Below, piece after piece: positions 39,957 to 48,099 of a stretch of 64,000 nucleotides of DNA. The notes beneath the pieces were generated by a model. The model ran no database searches. It saw only the letters and a list, made by a program, of their open reading frames with translations, and was not told the origin of the DNA. How positions within the stretch are numbered: position 1 is the stretch's first letter; every line of letters begins with the position of its first letter. Made by a program: the position numbers and the translations under genes. The stretch is from positions 4,195,001 through 4,259,000 of the forward strand of contig NZ_CP027668.1 of NCBI RefSeq assembly GCF_003008515.1. Reading direction: 5' to 3'. Source of the DNA: Phreatobacter cathodiphilus. GTDB lineage: Bacteria; Pseudomonadota; Alphaproteobacteria; Rhizobiales; Phreatobacteraceae.

Positions 39957-40778
39957 TCACGCCGGCCAGGCCTGGCTACCCCCATCGACGCGCAGGACTT
40001 GGCCGGACACGAAGGCACCGAGAGGTCCTGCGAAGACCTCGATGAGGCGCGCGACCTCGTCGATGGTCGCGATCCGGTCGAGGGTTCCGCCATCGGCGAG
40101 GCGCCCCGGATCGACCGATCGCGTGCCGAGGAAGCGGCCGGTGCGGGTGTCGCCAGGGGCGATGCAGTTGACGGTGATGTCGTAGGCGCGAAGCTGGTCG
40201 GCGAGGCAGCGGGTGTAGTGGGTGACGCCGGCCTTGGCGGTCGCGTAGATCGCCCCGTTGGTGCGGCCCTTGAAGGCGGCGACCGAGCCGATGGTCACGA
40301 TGCGGCCCGTGCGGCGCGTCATCATCCCCCGCGCGACAGCCTGGCAGACGAGGATGGTGGAGATCAGGTTCCGGTCGATGACCGCCCGGACATCCTCGAC
40401 CTTGATTCCGACCGCGTCGTTCGGGTCGGGTTTGCCACCCCCCGCGGCGATGTCGCCACCGGCGTTGTGGACAAGGATGTCGATCGGTCCAAGCATGGCC
40501 TCGGACTCGCCGACGACCCGGTCGATATCGTCACTCCGGGTGAGGTCGCCTAGAAGGCGCAGGGTGCGAACACCATGATGGGCGGCCACCTCCTGCGCCA
40601 CGGCCGTAAGGGTCGTTCCCTCGCCGTACTCGGCGGGCCCCTCTTCGCGCATGCCGTGGATCGCAACGTTGGCGCCCAGCCTGGCGAGGCGCTCGGCGAA
40701 GGCCCGCCCCAGACCGCGGCCGGCGCCGGTGACCAGCGCGGTCTTCCCGGCCAGGGATCGTTCAGGATCAGGTGCCAT
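39957..40778 (-). CDS. Short-chain dehydrogenase/reductase (SDR)
   Basis: This 273-residue classical SDR has the nucleotide-binding motif VTGAGRGLGRAFAERL, the NAG motif (ILVHNAGGD), catalytic Ser in TIGSVAAFKG and YxxxK in YATAKAGVTHYTR. The C-terminus ends LRVDGGSQAWPA. AAGGA lies before the ATG at 40778. It lies downstream of the RpiR-type regulator on the same strand and is divergent from the importer, suggesting it oxidises an imported polyol, sugar or hydroxy acid. The substrate is unknown. Confidence 0.88.
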   Translation of the reverse strand: MAPDPERSLAGKTALVTGAGRGLGRAFAERLARLGANVAIHGMREEGPAEYGEGTTLTAVAQEVAAHHGVRTLRLLGDLTRSDDIDRVVGESEAMLGPIDILVHNAGGDIAAGGGKPDPNDAVGIKVEDVRAVIDRNLISTILVCQAVARGMMTRRTGRIVTIGSVAAFKGRTNGAIYATAKAGVTHYTRCLADQLRAYDITVNCIAPGDTRTGRFLGTRSVDPGRLADGGTLDRIATIDEVARLIEVFAGPLGAFVSGQVLRVDGGSQAWPA

Positions 40779-40801
40779 CGGTGTATCCTTCGACGAGAGG
40801 G

Positions 40802-41638
40802 TCATTCGTCGGCGAGGCTGAGACCAACCGCGATCGCCTGCACGAGGCACATGGGCGCGACGAGGGTTCGCAGGGCCGGCTCCGGCATGTCGTGGATCTC
40901 GAACACGACGGAGGCGCCCTCGGTGATCGGTCCGAGCAGGCTGTCGGTGATGGCGATGGCCGGCACGCCGCGTGCGACCAGTTCCGGAAACAACCGCGCC
41001 GTGTCCGGATAGTAGTTGCGGAAGGACACGGCGATCAGCGCGTCTTCGCGGGTGGCCGCGTGGGACTGCTCGCCGATGCTCCCGCCGATCCCGTCGAGCA
41101 CGACCACGCGCCGTCCCAGCTTGCGCAGCACATAGGCGAGATGCGCGACGACGGGATAGGATCCGCCGAGGCCGAGCAGATAGATGTCCCGCGCCTTGGA
41201 CAGAATGGCGATGGATGCCTCGATGTCAGGCTCGGAGATCGCCTCGCGCAGCGTGTCGAGGGCTGCATGGGCCTCGTTGACGAAGCGGTTCAGAACGGCA
41301 ACGGGCCGGCGCGCGAGGGCGGATTTCTCGTCGGCCTTCATCTTCGCGAGACGCGACTTGTAGCTCGGTGCGACACCGGCAATCAGGCGCGAGCGGAACA
41401 CCTGCTGCATGTCGCTGAAGCCGGTGAAGCCGATGGCATGGGCAAAGCGGACGATGGCGGAGGGCTGGACGCCCGTCCGTTCGGCAACTTCTGCAACCGT
41501 CCCGAGGGCCACCTCGGTCGGGTGATCGAGGACGAACTCGGCGATCTGACGAAGGCGGCCCGGCAGCGCCCGATGACGCTGCGCGATCAGGCTGCGCAAC
41601 TCGTCGTAGCTCGCAGGGGCCGGCGATAGATCGGTCAT
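40802..41638 (-). CDS. RpiR-family transcriptional regulator (HTH + SIS)
   Basis: This 278-residue protein has an N-terminal HTH_6 domain (PGRLRQIAEFVLDHPTEVAL, then AERTGVQPSAIVRFAHAIGF) and a C-terminal SIS sugar-phosphate-binding domain (IYLLGLGGSYPVVAHLAYVL, ALIAVSFRNYYPDTARL). Such regulators sense phosphorylated sugars or related ligands. It diverges from the importer genes. The 158-bp intergenic region has several TTCC/GGAA half-sites that could be its operator. Confidence 0.9.
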   Translation of the reverse strand: MTDLSPAPASYDELRSLIAQRHRALPGRLRQIAEFVLDHPTEVALGTVAEVAERTGVQPSAIVRFAHAIGFTGFSDMQQVFRSRLIAGVAPSYKSRLAKMKADEKSALARRPVAVLNRFVNEAHAALDTLREAISEPDIEASIAILSKARDIYLLGLGGSYPVVAHLAYVLRKLGRRVVVLDGIGGSIGEQSHAATREDALIAVSFRNYYPDTARLFPELVARGVPAIAITDSLLGPITEGASVVFEIHDMPEPALRTLVAPMCLVQAIAVGLSLADE

Positions 41639-41696
41639 TCCAGAAGGCTCCCTGAAGAATCAGGTCGAGGGCCAAGGTTGCCGCACCGTGGTGCGT

Positions 41697-41758
41697 TCCA
41701 TTCAATGGATCAACTATTCCGCTTTACAATGTCAAATGGAATGTTCATTCTATTTCCA
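41697..41758. promoter_or_regulatory. Candidate RpiR operator region with GGAA/TTCC repeats
   Basis: TCCATT-C-AATGGA at 41697-41709 is a near-perfect palindrome. TGGAA at 41737-41741 and TTCCA at 41754-41758 form a second inverted pair, with a further TTCC at 41717. The segment is markedly AT-rich. Some RpiR proteins (for example rhizobial IolR) use GGAA-type half-sites. Confidence 0.45.
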
Positions 41759-41796
41759 ACAAGGGCGAAAATCGCCCGGGTCTCAGGGAGGAGACG

Positions 41797-43089
41797 ATGA
41801 GCAGAGAGCGCATTTCGCGGCGTGGTGTGATGAAGGGCAGCCTCATGGCCGCTGCCCTGAGCGGCACGGCAAGCTACTTCGGCCCTTGGACGCACAATCG
41901 CGTCTGGGCTCAGGGCGCCAAGCCCATCAAGCTCGGCCTGACCTGTGACGCGTCCGGCCAATACGGCAACAGCGGCCAGGACGACCTGCTCGGCATGCGC
42001 ATGGCCATCGACGAGTTCAACGCCAGGGGCGGTGTTCTCGGCCGGAAGATCGAGTGGATCACCGCCGACACCGAGACCAACCCCGCGACTGCGACTCGCG
42101 TCGCCGAGCGGTTCATCGCGCAGGAGCAATGCGCCTTCCTGCTCGGTGCGGTGCATTCGGGCGTCGCCAACGCCATCACCCAGGTCGCCGCCAAGACCGG
42201 CACGATCTACATGAACACCAATTCCTCGGCGCCAAGCGAGGCGGGAGAGAACTGCTCGCGGGTCAAGTTCGTCTGGGACGGCAACGGCACGAACTTCTCC
42301 AAGGCCGCGGTGAAGAACGCCGTCGAGCGCATCGGCAAGAAGTGGCTGCTGCTGACCAACGACTATGTCTGGGGCCATACGACGTCGGCCTCGACCAAGG
42401 CGCTCGTCGAGGCCGCCGGCGGTCAGATCGTCGACAATCTCCTGGTTCCTCAGAACACGCGAGACTTCACGTCCTACCTGCTCAAGGTTCAGCAGATCCG
42501 CCCCGACGTGGTCGCAACCGCGATCGGCGGCGACGACATCAAGGCGTTGCGCCAGCAGATCACCGACCTCAGGCTCGAGGAGCGGACGGCCTGGATCAAC
42601 AACCAGCAGGATTGGCCGGACATCTGGGGCGCGCCGGACAGCCTGTTCGGCGTCTTCGGCACCACCTGGTACCACAAGCTGGCGCTGCCGGGGGTCGAGG
42701 ACTTCGTGCGCCGCTGGAAGGCTGCGTTCCCGCGCTCACCGATCCCGGTGCCGGGCAACGTCTCCTACAACGGCTACATGGCGACGCGCGAGTTGCTGCG
42801 GGCCGTCGAGCGGGCCGGGTCCACCAACAACGCCAAGGTCATCAGGGCCCTCGAAGGGCACAAGATGAGCGCGGCCGACCGGATGCAGCACTTCGATGCC
42901 TATATCGACCCGGTCACCCATCAGGTCCAGCAGACCATCTATCTCGCCAAGCGCAACACCAAGCCGTCAGACCCGACCGATCTCTATGAGATCCTGAGCC
43001 AGACCCAGCCACAGAATGCGCTGGACGATGCGGCTCCCGGCAAGTGCAAGCTCATGCCCTTCGAGCAACTGCCCAGCTACGAGATGTAA
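41797..43089 (+). CDS. Branched-chain-type ABC transporter substrate-binding protein, Tat-exported
   Basis: This 430-residue type I periplasmic-binding protein (LivJ/Amt fold) has a twin-arginine signal SRRGVMKGSLMAAALSGTAS, cleaved near VWAQG. Mature features are LGLTCDASGQYGNSGQD, AEWITAD-type and ERFIAQEQCAFLLGAVHSG motifs. GGGAGGAG precedes the ATG. It is the first gene of a six-gene importer operon. In spite of the Liv-type family, ligands range from amides and urea to aromatic acids, so the substrate is unassigned. Confidence 0.9.
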   Translation: MSRERISRRGVMKGSLMAAALSGTASYFGPWTHNRVWAQGAKPIKLGLTCDASGQYGNSGQDDLLGMRMAIDEFNARGGVLGRKIEWITADTETNPATATRVAERFIAQEQCAFLLGAVHSGVANAITQVAAKTGTIYMNTNSSAPSEAGENCSRVKFVWDGNGTNFSKAAVKNAVERIGKKWLLLTNDYVWGHTTSASTKALVEAAGGQIVDNLLVPQNTRDFTSYLLKVQQIRPDVVATAIGGDDIKALRQQITDLRLEERTAWINNQQDWPDIWGAPDSLFGVFGTTWYHKLALPGVEDFVRRWKAAFPRSPIPVPGNVSYNGYMATRELLRAVERAGSTNNAKVIRALEGHKMSAADRMQHFDAYIDPVTHQVQQTIYLAKRNTKPSDPTDLYEILSQTQPQNALDDAAPGKCKLMPFEQLPSYEM

Positions 43090-43165
43090 CCGGCCGCCAT
43101 CCTCGACATCCCCGCGGGCGGCGGCAGCGCCGTCCGCGCCTACCTGCCGCAGACGGGCTTCGCCG

Positions 43166-44089
43166 ATGATCCTCAATCTCATGCCGCATCTGGTGAACGG
43201 GCTGACGCTGGGTCTCCTGTTCGCTCTGATCGCGCTCGGCTTCATGCTGATCCTGGGCCTCATGGAGCAGATCAACCTCGCCCATGGTTCGCTCTTCGCG
43301 CTCGGCGCCTATTTCGCCTATGCGATCGCCACCCCGCGCCTGCCGATCCCGCCGGACATGCTCCAGGCCTGGGCCGCGGTTCCACTCGGCTGGCGCTACC
43401 TGGCCGCGGTCGTCCTCGCCCCCATCCTCGTCGCCCCCTTTGGGGCGCTGATCGAGCGCCTGATGCGCAGGACCTACGGCAAGGACCCGCTCTATGGGCT
43501 GCTGCTGACCTTCGGCATCGCGATGGTGCTGGAGGACTTGATCCGCACCGTCTGGGGAACGCGGGACTACACGCTTCCGGTCCCGCGAGACCTGTCGGGT
43601 GGCTTCTTCTTCCTCGACCTCATCTGGTCGCGCTACCGGTTCTGGGCGGCGGCCTTCGCGGTGGCGGCCATCGCGGCTGTCTGGCTCATTGTCGAGCGAA
43701 CTCGCTTCGGCGCCATGGTGAAGGCCGGAGCGCACGACACCGAGATCGTCCAGGCGCTGGGCATCGACATCGGCCGATTGCGCACAGGCGTCTTCATCTT
43801 CGGCACCATGCTGGCGGCGCTCGCAGGTGTGATCATGGCGCCCATCTGGGGCATCCGGCCGCATATGGGCGTGGATGCGGTGGTGCCGGCCTTCCTGGTC
43901 ATCGTTCTCGGCGGCGTCGGCTCCTTCTGGGGCGCCGTTCTGGCGGGCCTGCTCGTCGGGATGGTCGTCGGACTGTCAGGCGCCTACGCGTCGGAATGGT
44001 CGCTGCTGTCGATGTACCTGCTGCTGATTGCGGTCGTCACGTTCCGCGCCCGCGGCCTGTTCGGCAAGAAGAGCGCGCTGGAGGCCTGA
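43166..44089 (+). CDS. Branched-chain-type ABC permease, LivH-like
   Basis: This 307-residue protein has about eight helices and the LivH pattern: LVNGLTLGLLFALIALGFML near the N-terminus, NLAHGSLFALGAYFAY, and the C-terminal GVGSFWGAVLAGLLVGMV. The ATG at 43166 was chosen from family starts, since the frame is open upstream into the binding-protein gene region. It pairs with the LivM-like gene next to it. Confidence 0.88.
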   Translation: MILNLMPHLVNGLTLGLLFALIALGFMLILGLMEQINLAHGSLFALGAYFAYAIATPRLPIPPDMLQAWAAVPLGWRYLAAVVLAPILVAPFGALIERLMRRTYGKDPLYGLLLTFGIAMVLEDLIRTVWGTRDYTLPVPRDLSGGFFFLDLIWSRYRFWAAAFAVAAIAAVWLIVERTRFGAMVKAGAHDTEIVQALGIDIGRLRTGVFIFGTMLAALAGVIMAPIWGIRPHMGVDAVVPAFLVIVLGGVGSFWGAVLAGLLVGMVVGLSGAYASEWSLLSMYLLLIAVVTFRARGLFGKKSALEA

Positions 44090-44090
44090 C

Positions 44091-45110
44091 ATGACCGCGA
44101 CTCCCCCCCAGACCACAGTCCAGACCTTCACCCCCACCATGCTGATCACCTGGGCGCTGCTGGCGAGCCTCCCCCTGTGGATCGAGAAGGTCGGGCTTTA
44201 CCAGTATCTCGGCGTCGAGATCCTGATCTGGGCGACCTATGCCCTGGCCTTCAACCTCGTCCTCGGCCATGCGGGGCTGCCGTCCTTCGGGCACGGCGCC
44301 TTCTTCGGGATCGGCGCCTATGCCTTCGGCCTCGCCCAGTTCAACATCGCCGCGAACCTGTGGGTGTGCCTGCTGGCGGCGTTGCTGGCGGCTGCGCTCG
44401 CCGGGGCAGTGGTGGCGCTGTTCATCTCCCATCGCCGCGGCATCTATTTCTCGCTGATGACCATCGCCTTCGGCCAGGTCTTCTGGTTCATCGCCATGAA
44501 GGCCCATGCCATCACCGGCGGCGAGGACGGCCTCCTCAAGATCGCCCGTCTGCCGATGGACATCGGAGTCGCGGCCTTTTCCACCGAGAGCAACGTCGCC
44601 CTGTACTATGCGGTCTTCGCTGTCTTCGTCGCCGTCTCGCTCGGACTCTGGCGGCTGGTCCACTCGCCGTTCGGACGCGTGGTGAAGGCCATCAAGCAGA
44701 ACGAGGAACGCGCGCGCTTTGTCGGTTACGATGTCTGGGCCGCGAAGTTTGCGACGATCGTGATCTCCGCAGCGTTATCGGGCCTTGCCGGCGGCCTTTT
44801 CGCCATGGCCCAGCGATCGGCCTTTCCCGATGTGATGAGCCTCCATTACTCCGGCTACATCGTGATGATGACGCTGGTCGGCGGGGGTCTCGTCTCCTAC
44901 TGGGGGCCGGTCATCGGTGTCGTCGTCTTTCTGCTCGCGCGCGACCTGATCGGCGCCTGGACGACGAGCTGGATGCTCTGGTTCGGGCTTCTCTTCGTCA
45001 TTCTGGTGATGTTCCGCCCGGACGGCATCGCCGGCTTCCTCGAGAGCCTGCGCCGAAAAGAACCGCCCGCGCCGGCGCCCGTTCCCGCGTCGGATGCGAA
45101 GGGAGCCTGA
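44091..45110 (+). CDS. Branched-chain-type ABC permease, LivM-like
   Basis: This 339-residue permease has about nine helices. The LivM-type core is seen in ATYALAFNLVLGHAGLPSFG, HGAFFGIGAYAFGLAQ, FGRVVKAIKQNEERARFVGY and the C-terminal MLWFGLLFVILVMFRPDGIA. It starts one base after the LivH-like stop. It forms the heterodimeric channel of the importer. Confidence 0.9.
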   Translation: MTATPPQTTVQTFTPTMLITWALLASLPLWIEKVGLYQYLGVEILIWATYALAFNLVLGHAGLPSFGHGAFFGIGAYAFGLAQFNIAANLWVCLLAALLAAALAGAVVALFISHRRGIYFSLMTIAFGQVFWFIAMKAHAITGGEDGLLKIARLPMDIGVAAFSTESNVALYYAVFAVFVAVSLGLWRLVHSPFGRVVKAIKQNEERARFVGYDVWAAKFATIVISAALSGLAGGLFAMAQRSAFPDVMSLHYSGYIVMMTLVGGGLVSYWGPVIGVVVFLLARDLIGAWTTSWMLWFGLLFVILVMFRPDGIAGFLESLRRKEPPAPAPVPASDAKGA

Positions 45111-45113
45111 GCC

Positions 45114-45857
45114 ATGCCGTTGTTCGAGGCCCGCAACCTGCACCTGCGCTTCGGCGACCGCGTCGTTCTGGAGAACATCTCGCTCGCCTTCGACAAGGGG
45201 CGCCTGTCCGGCATCATGGGCCCGAACGGTGCCGGCAAGACGACCTGCTTCAACGTCCTGACGGGCCGCTACCGGCCCGACCGCGGCCAGGTCATCTTCG
45301 ATGGAGAGGACATCACCGGGCTGAAGCCCCACCTGATTGCGCGCCGGGGTATCGCCCGGTCGTTCCAGCTCATGAACCTGTTCGACGAGTTCACCGTCTT
45401 CGAGAATGTCGCGGTCGCCCTGCCGGAAACCCGCCGACGCTTTACGGATCCGGTCGGCCAGGCCTACGGCGACCGGCGCGTCGTCGATGAGGCGATGGCG
45501 ATCCTGGAGCGCGTCGGACTCCACAGGCGCGCGGCCGATCCCGCGAAGTCTCTGCCCTACGGCGCGCGGCGAGCGCTGGAGATCGCGGTCGCGCTCGCCT
45601 CCCGGCCCAAACTCCTCTTCCTCGACGAACCGACGGCCGGGCTCGGAAGCGATGGCCGCGCGCGCCTCGCCGATCTCATCCGTGCGCTCAAGGGCGACGT
45701 CACCATGGTCATCATCGAGCACGACATGGAATTCCTGTTCTCGCTGGCGGACGAGATCTCGGTGATCCACTGGGGACAGGTCATCGCACGGGGCACACCT
45801 CAGGCCCTGATGGCCAATCCATGGGTCAAGGCGTCGAAACTCGGGGAGGCCGCGTGA
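45114..45857 (+). CDS. ABC transporter ATP-binding protein, LivG-like
   Basis: This 247-residue ATPase has Walker A GPNGAGKTT, Q-loop SFQLMNLFDEFTVFENVAVAL, a variant signature LPYGARRALEIAVAL (the usual form in LivG is LSYGxQR), Walker B LLFLDEPT and H-loop IIEHDMEFLF. It begins three bases after the LivM-like gene. It drives import together with the LivF-like protein. Confidence 0.9.
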   Translation: MPLFEARNLHLRFGDRVVLENISLAFDKGRLSGIMGPNGAGKTTCFNVLTGRYRPDRGQVIFDGEDITGLKPHLIARRGIARSFQLMNLFDEFTVFENVAVALPETRRRFTDPVGQAYGDRRVVDEAMAILERVGLHRRAADPAKSLPYGARRALEIAVALASRPKLLFLDEPTAGLGSDGRARLADLIRALKGDVTMVIIEHDMEFLFSLADEISVIHWGQVIARGTPQALMANPWVKASKLGEAA

Positions 45858-46558
45858 TGCTGGAGGTCCGCGGCATCGACACCTTCCACGGCGAAACGCA
45901 GGCCCTCTTCGGCGTTTCGCTCTCGGTTGGTGCAGGCGAGGTCCTCGCCCTGCTCGGCGCCAATGGCGCTGGCAAGACAACACTGATCCGCTCGGTACTC
46001 GGTCTCACGAGGCCGCGGCGCGGGGAAATCCGCTTCCGGGACAAGGTCATCACCACCTGGGAGACGCACGACATCGCGCGCGCCGGAGTGGGCTGGGTGC
46101 CCGACGACAGACGGCTCTGTCCCACCCTCACTGTCGCCAAGAACCTTGCCCTGGGAACGAAGGCGACGGCCTACCGCAGTTGGTCGGTCGCCGAGGTGAC
46201 CGAGGTCTTCACGGCCCTGAAATACCTGATGGCGCGCGATGCGGAGACCCTATCCGGCGGCGAGATGCAGATGGTCGCCATCGGTCGCGCGCTTCTCGGC
46301 TCTCCCGGCCTTGTCCTCTTCGACGAGCCGAGCCAGGGCCTCGCCCCGAAGATCGTCTCCGACGTGATGGCCGTGATCCGCCGGCTGAAGGCCGAGGGCA
46401 TCGCCTCGGTGGTTGTGGAGCAGAATGCCGACGTCGCCCTTTCGGTCGCCGATCGGGCTGTCATCCTGTCGCGGGGCCATGTCGTCTGGCAGGGCGACGC
46501 CAGGGAGCTCGCGGCGGATCACGCCCTGAAGCAAAGCCTGCTCGGAGGCCTGCAATGA
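45857..46558 (+). CDS. ABC transporter ATP-binding protein, LivF-like
   Basis: This 233-residue ATPase has Walker A GANGAGKTT, the LivF-typical VPDDRRLCPTLTVAKNLALG, signature LSGGEMQM, Walker B LVLFDEPS and the ending of the family (AVILSRGHVVWQGDARELAAD). Its ATG overlaps the LivG-like stop (TGATG) and its stop overlaps the next ATG (ATGA), so the genes are translationally coupled. Confidence 0.9.
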   Translation: MLEVRGIDTFHGETQALFGVSLSVGAGEVLALLGANGAGKTTLIRSVLGLTRPRRGEIRFRDKVITTWETHDIARAGVGWVPDDRRLCPTLTVAKNLALGTKATAYRSWSVAEVTEVFTALKYLMARDAETLSGGEMQMVAIGRALLGSPGLVLFDEPSQGLAPKIVSDVMAVIRRLKAEGIASVVVEQNADVALSVADRAVILSRGHVVWQGDARELAADHALKQSLLGGLQ

Positions 46559-47199
46559 GTGCTCCCATCCTCGCCCTCGACGGGCTCGCCAAGGAATATC
46601 GTGGCCTTCTCGCCCGCGAGGCGAGCTTCACCCTGAGTGTCGACAGGCGTTTCGACGGCCCCGAGATCGTCGGCGTCATGGGGCCGAACGGCGCGGGCAA
46701 GACGACGCTGTTCGAGATGATCGCCGGCTCCAACGCACCCAGCGTCGGCCGCGTCCTCATCGCCGGCCAGGACATTCATCAGGTGAGGCCACGCGAGCGC
46801 GACCGGCTCGCCATCCACTATCACCAGTCCTATCAGGTGCGCCGGTTTCGCCGCACCCGCCCGGCCTTCCTGCAGGAGCGCGCCCGCAGCGCCTATCCGC
46901 TCGTGCACCTCTTCGACGAGCCGCAGTTCAACACGCAGGACGGCTATATCGGCTTCATGCTGGACTTCTTCCGCCGCCTCAAAGACGAGGGGCACCTTGT
47001 CTTCGTCTGCCTGCACCCGACGGCACCGTTCCAGCTCGACATCCTGAACGAGATCTGTGACCGGTTCCTGTTCGTTTCCGGCGGACAGGTCCGAGCCTAT
47101 GACGATTTCGCCACGGTCGTGTCGGCACCCGACATTCGGCTGTATCTCGGGGATGTCGCTCCAGTCATGCCGGGTCAACGGTCGGAGATGATCCTCTGA
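46555..47199 (+). CDS. Third ABC ATPase-like protein lacking a recognisable signature motif
   Basis: This 214-residue protein opens like an ABC ATPase (LALDGLAKEYRGLLAREASF) with an intact Walker A GPNGAGKTT and a D-loop-like VHLFDEPQFNTQDG. However, no LSGGQ signature or helical subdomain is visible; a basic HQSYQVRRFRRTRPAFLQE stretch occupies that place. The switch His may be in FVCLHPTAPFQL. A protein without a signature motif cannot complete a partner's ATP site, so it may be regulatory or degenerate. Its stop codon abuts the truncated permease remnant at 47200. Confidence 0.72.
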   Translation: MSAPILALDGLAKEYRGLLAREASFTLSVDRRFDGPEIVGVMGPNGAGKTTLFEMIAGSNAPSVGRVLIAGQDIHQVRPRERDRLAIHYHQSYQVRRFRRTRPAFLQERARSAYPLVHLFDEPQFNTQDGYIGFMLDFFRRLKDEGHLVFVCLHPTAPFQLDILNEICDRFLFVSGGQVRAYDDFATVVSAPDIRLYLGDVAPVMPGQRSEMIL

Positions 47200-47820
47200 G
47201 ACGGCGCCCGCGTCTCGCTGGTGGTCGGCTTCTCGGTGGCGATCCTCGCCTCCGTCCTCGGCCTTATGGTCGGCCTCGTCGCCGGCTTCATCCGCGCGGC
47301 GGACGCCGTCATCATGCGCGTCATGGACGGCATCATGTCGATCCCCTCCATCCTGCTCGCCGTGGCGCTGATGGCGCTGACCCGCGGCTCGGTCGGCAAC
47401 GTCATCCTCGCCATTACCATCGCCGAGGTGCCGCGCGTCGCCCGCCTGGTGCGCGGCGTGGTGCTGTCCCTGCGCGAACAGCCCTATGTCGATGCCGGCG
47501 TGGCGGCCGGCACCCGCACGCCGATGATCATCCTCAAGCACATCCTGCCGAACACGCTCGCCCCCATCATCGTCCAGGCGACCTATATCTGCGCCTCCGC
47601 CATGATCACCGAGGCGATCCTCTCCTTCATCGGTGCCGGCACCCCGCCCATCATTCCCTCCTGGGGGAACATCATGGCCGAGGGCCGGGCGCTCTGGCAG
47701 GTGAAGTTCTACATCGTGCTGATCCCGGCCATCTTCCTGTCGATCACCGTCCTCGCCGTGAATCTTCTCGGCGACGGCCTGCGCGACGCCCTCGATCCCC
47801 GCCTCGCCAAGCAGTTCTGA
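47200..47820 (+). pseudogene. dppC: 5'-truncated dipeptide/oligopeptide ABC permease (DppC/OppC-like) remnant
   Basis: The frame begins directly after the preceding stop and reads DGARVSLVVGFSVAILASVL onward: the conserved mid-protein start of the permease domain, without the N-terminal helix and first 80-100 residues. The rest is intact, including the EAA loop YVDAGVAAGTRTPMIILKHILPNTLAP and the terminal DGLRDALDPRLAKQF. No dpp partners are nearby. A GTG at 47221 could allow translation, but the product would lack essential helices. This marks a recombination junction. Confidence 0.85.
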
Positions 47821-48099
47821 GCGGACGGGGGAACGCGGGGAAAGCAGCCATTCCCGAGGGCTCTTCGGTCCTCAAACGCGAAACGACGCAGTTCAGCCTT
47901 GCGCCTGCAAAGCGGACATCAGCACTTGATCCACCAACGGACACTCGCCTGTGGCCGCCCACCCGATGCGAGTGCGTCGGGTGTTTCCGGTTACGAGCGA
48001 ATGCTCGGAACTGTCTTATCCTCAAGCGAAAGGGAAAGACGTTCCCAGGCCAATGAACACTTTGGGAGCGCTGCGAACACGGGCCGCCCAAAACCTTGC
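47821..48099. other. 279-bp stretch without a recognisable gene
   Basis: It separates the permease remnant from the convergent histidine kinase gene. Open frames here are short and lack ribosome sites. I see no terminator of note and no repeat. Confidence 0.4.

Noticed and set aside
47221-47820. Treating the DppC-like frame as an intact gene starting at GTG 47221
   Set aside because: The conserved N-terminal third is absent and the frame begins mid-domain directly after an unrelated stop codon, so a truncated remnant is the better call.
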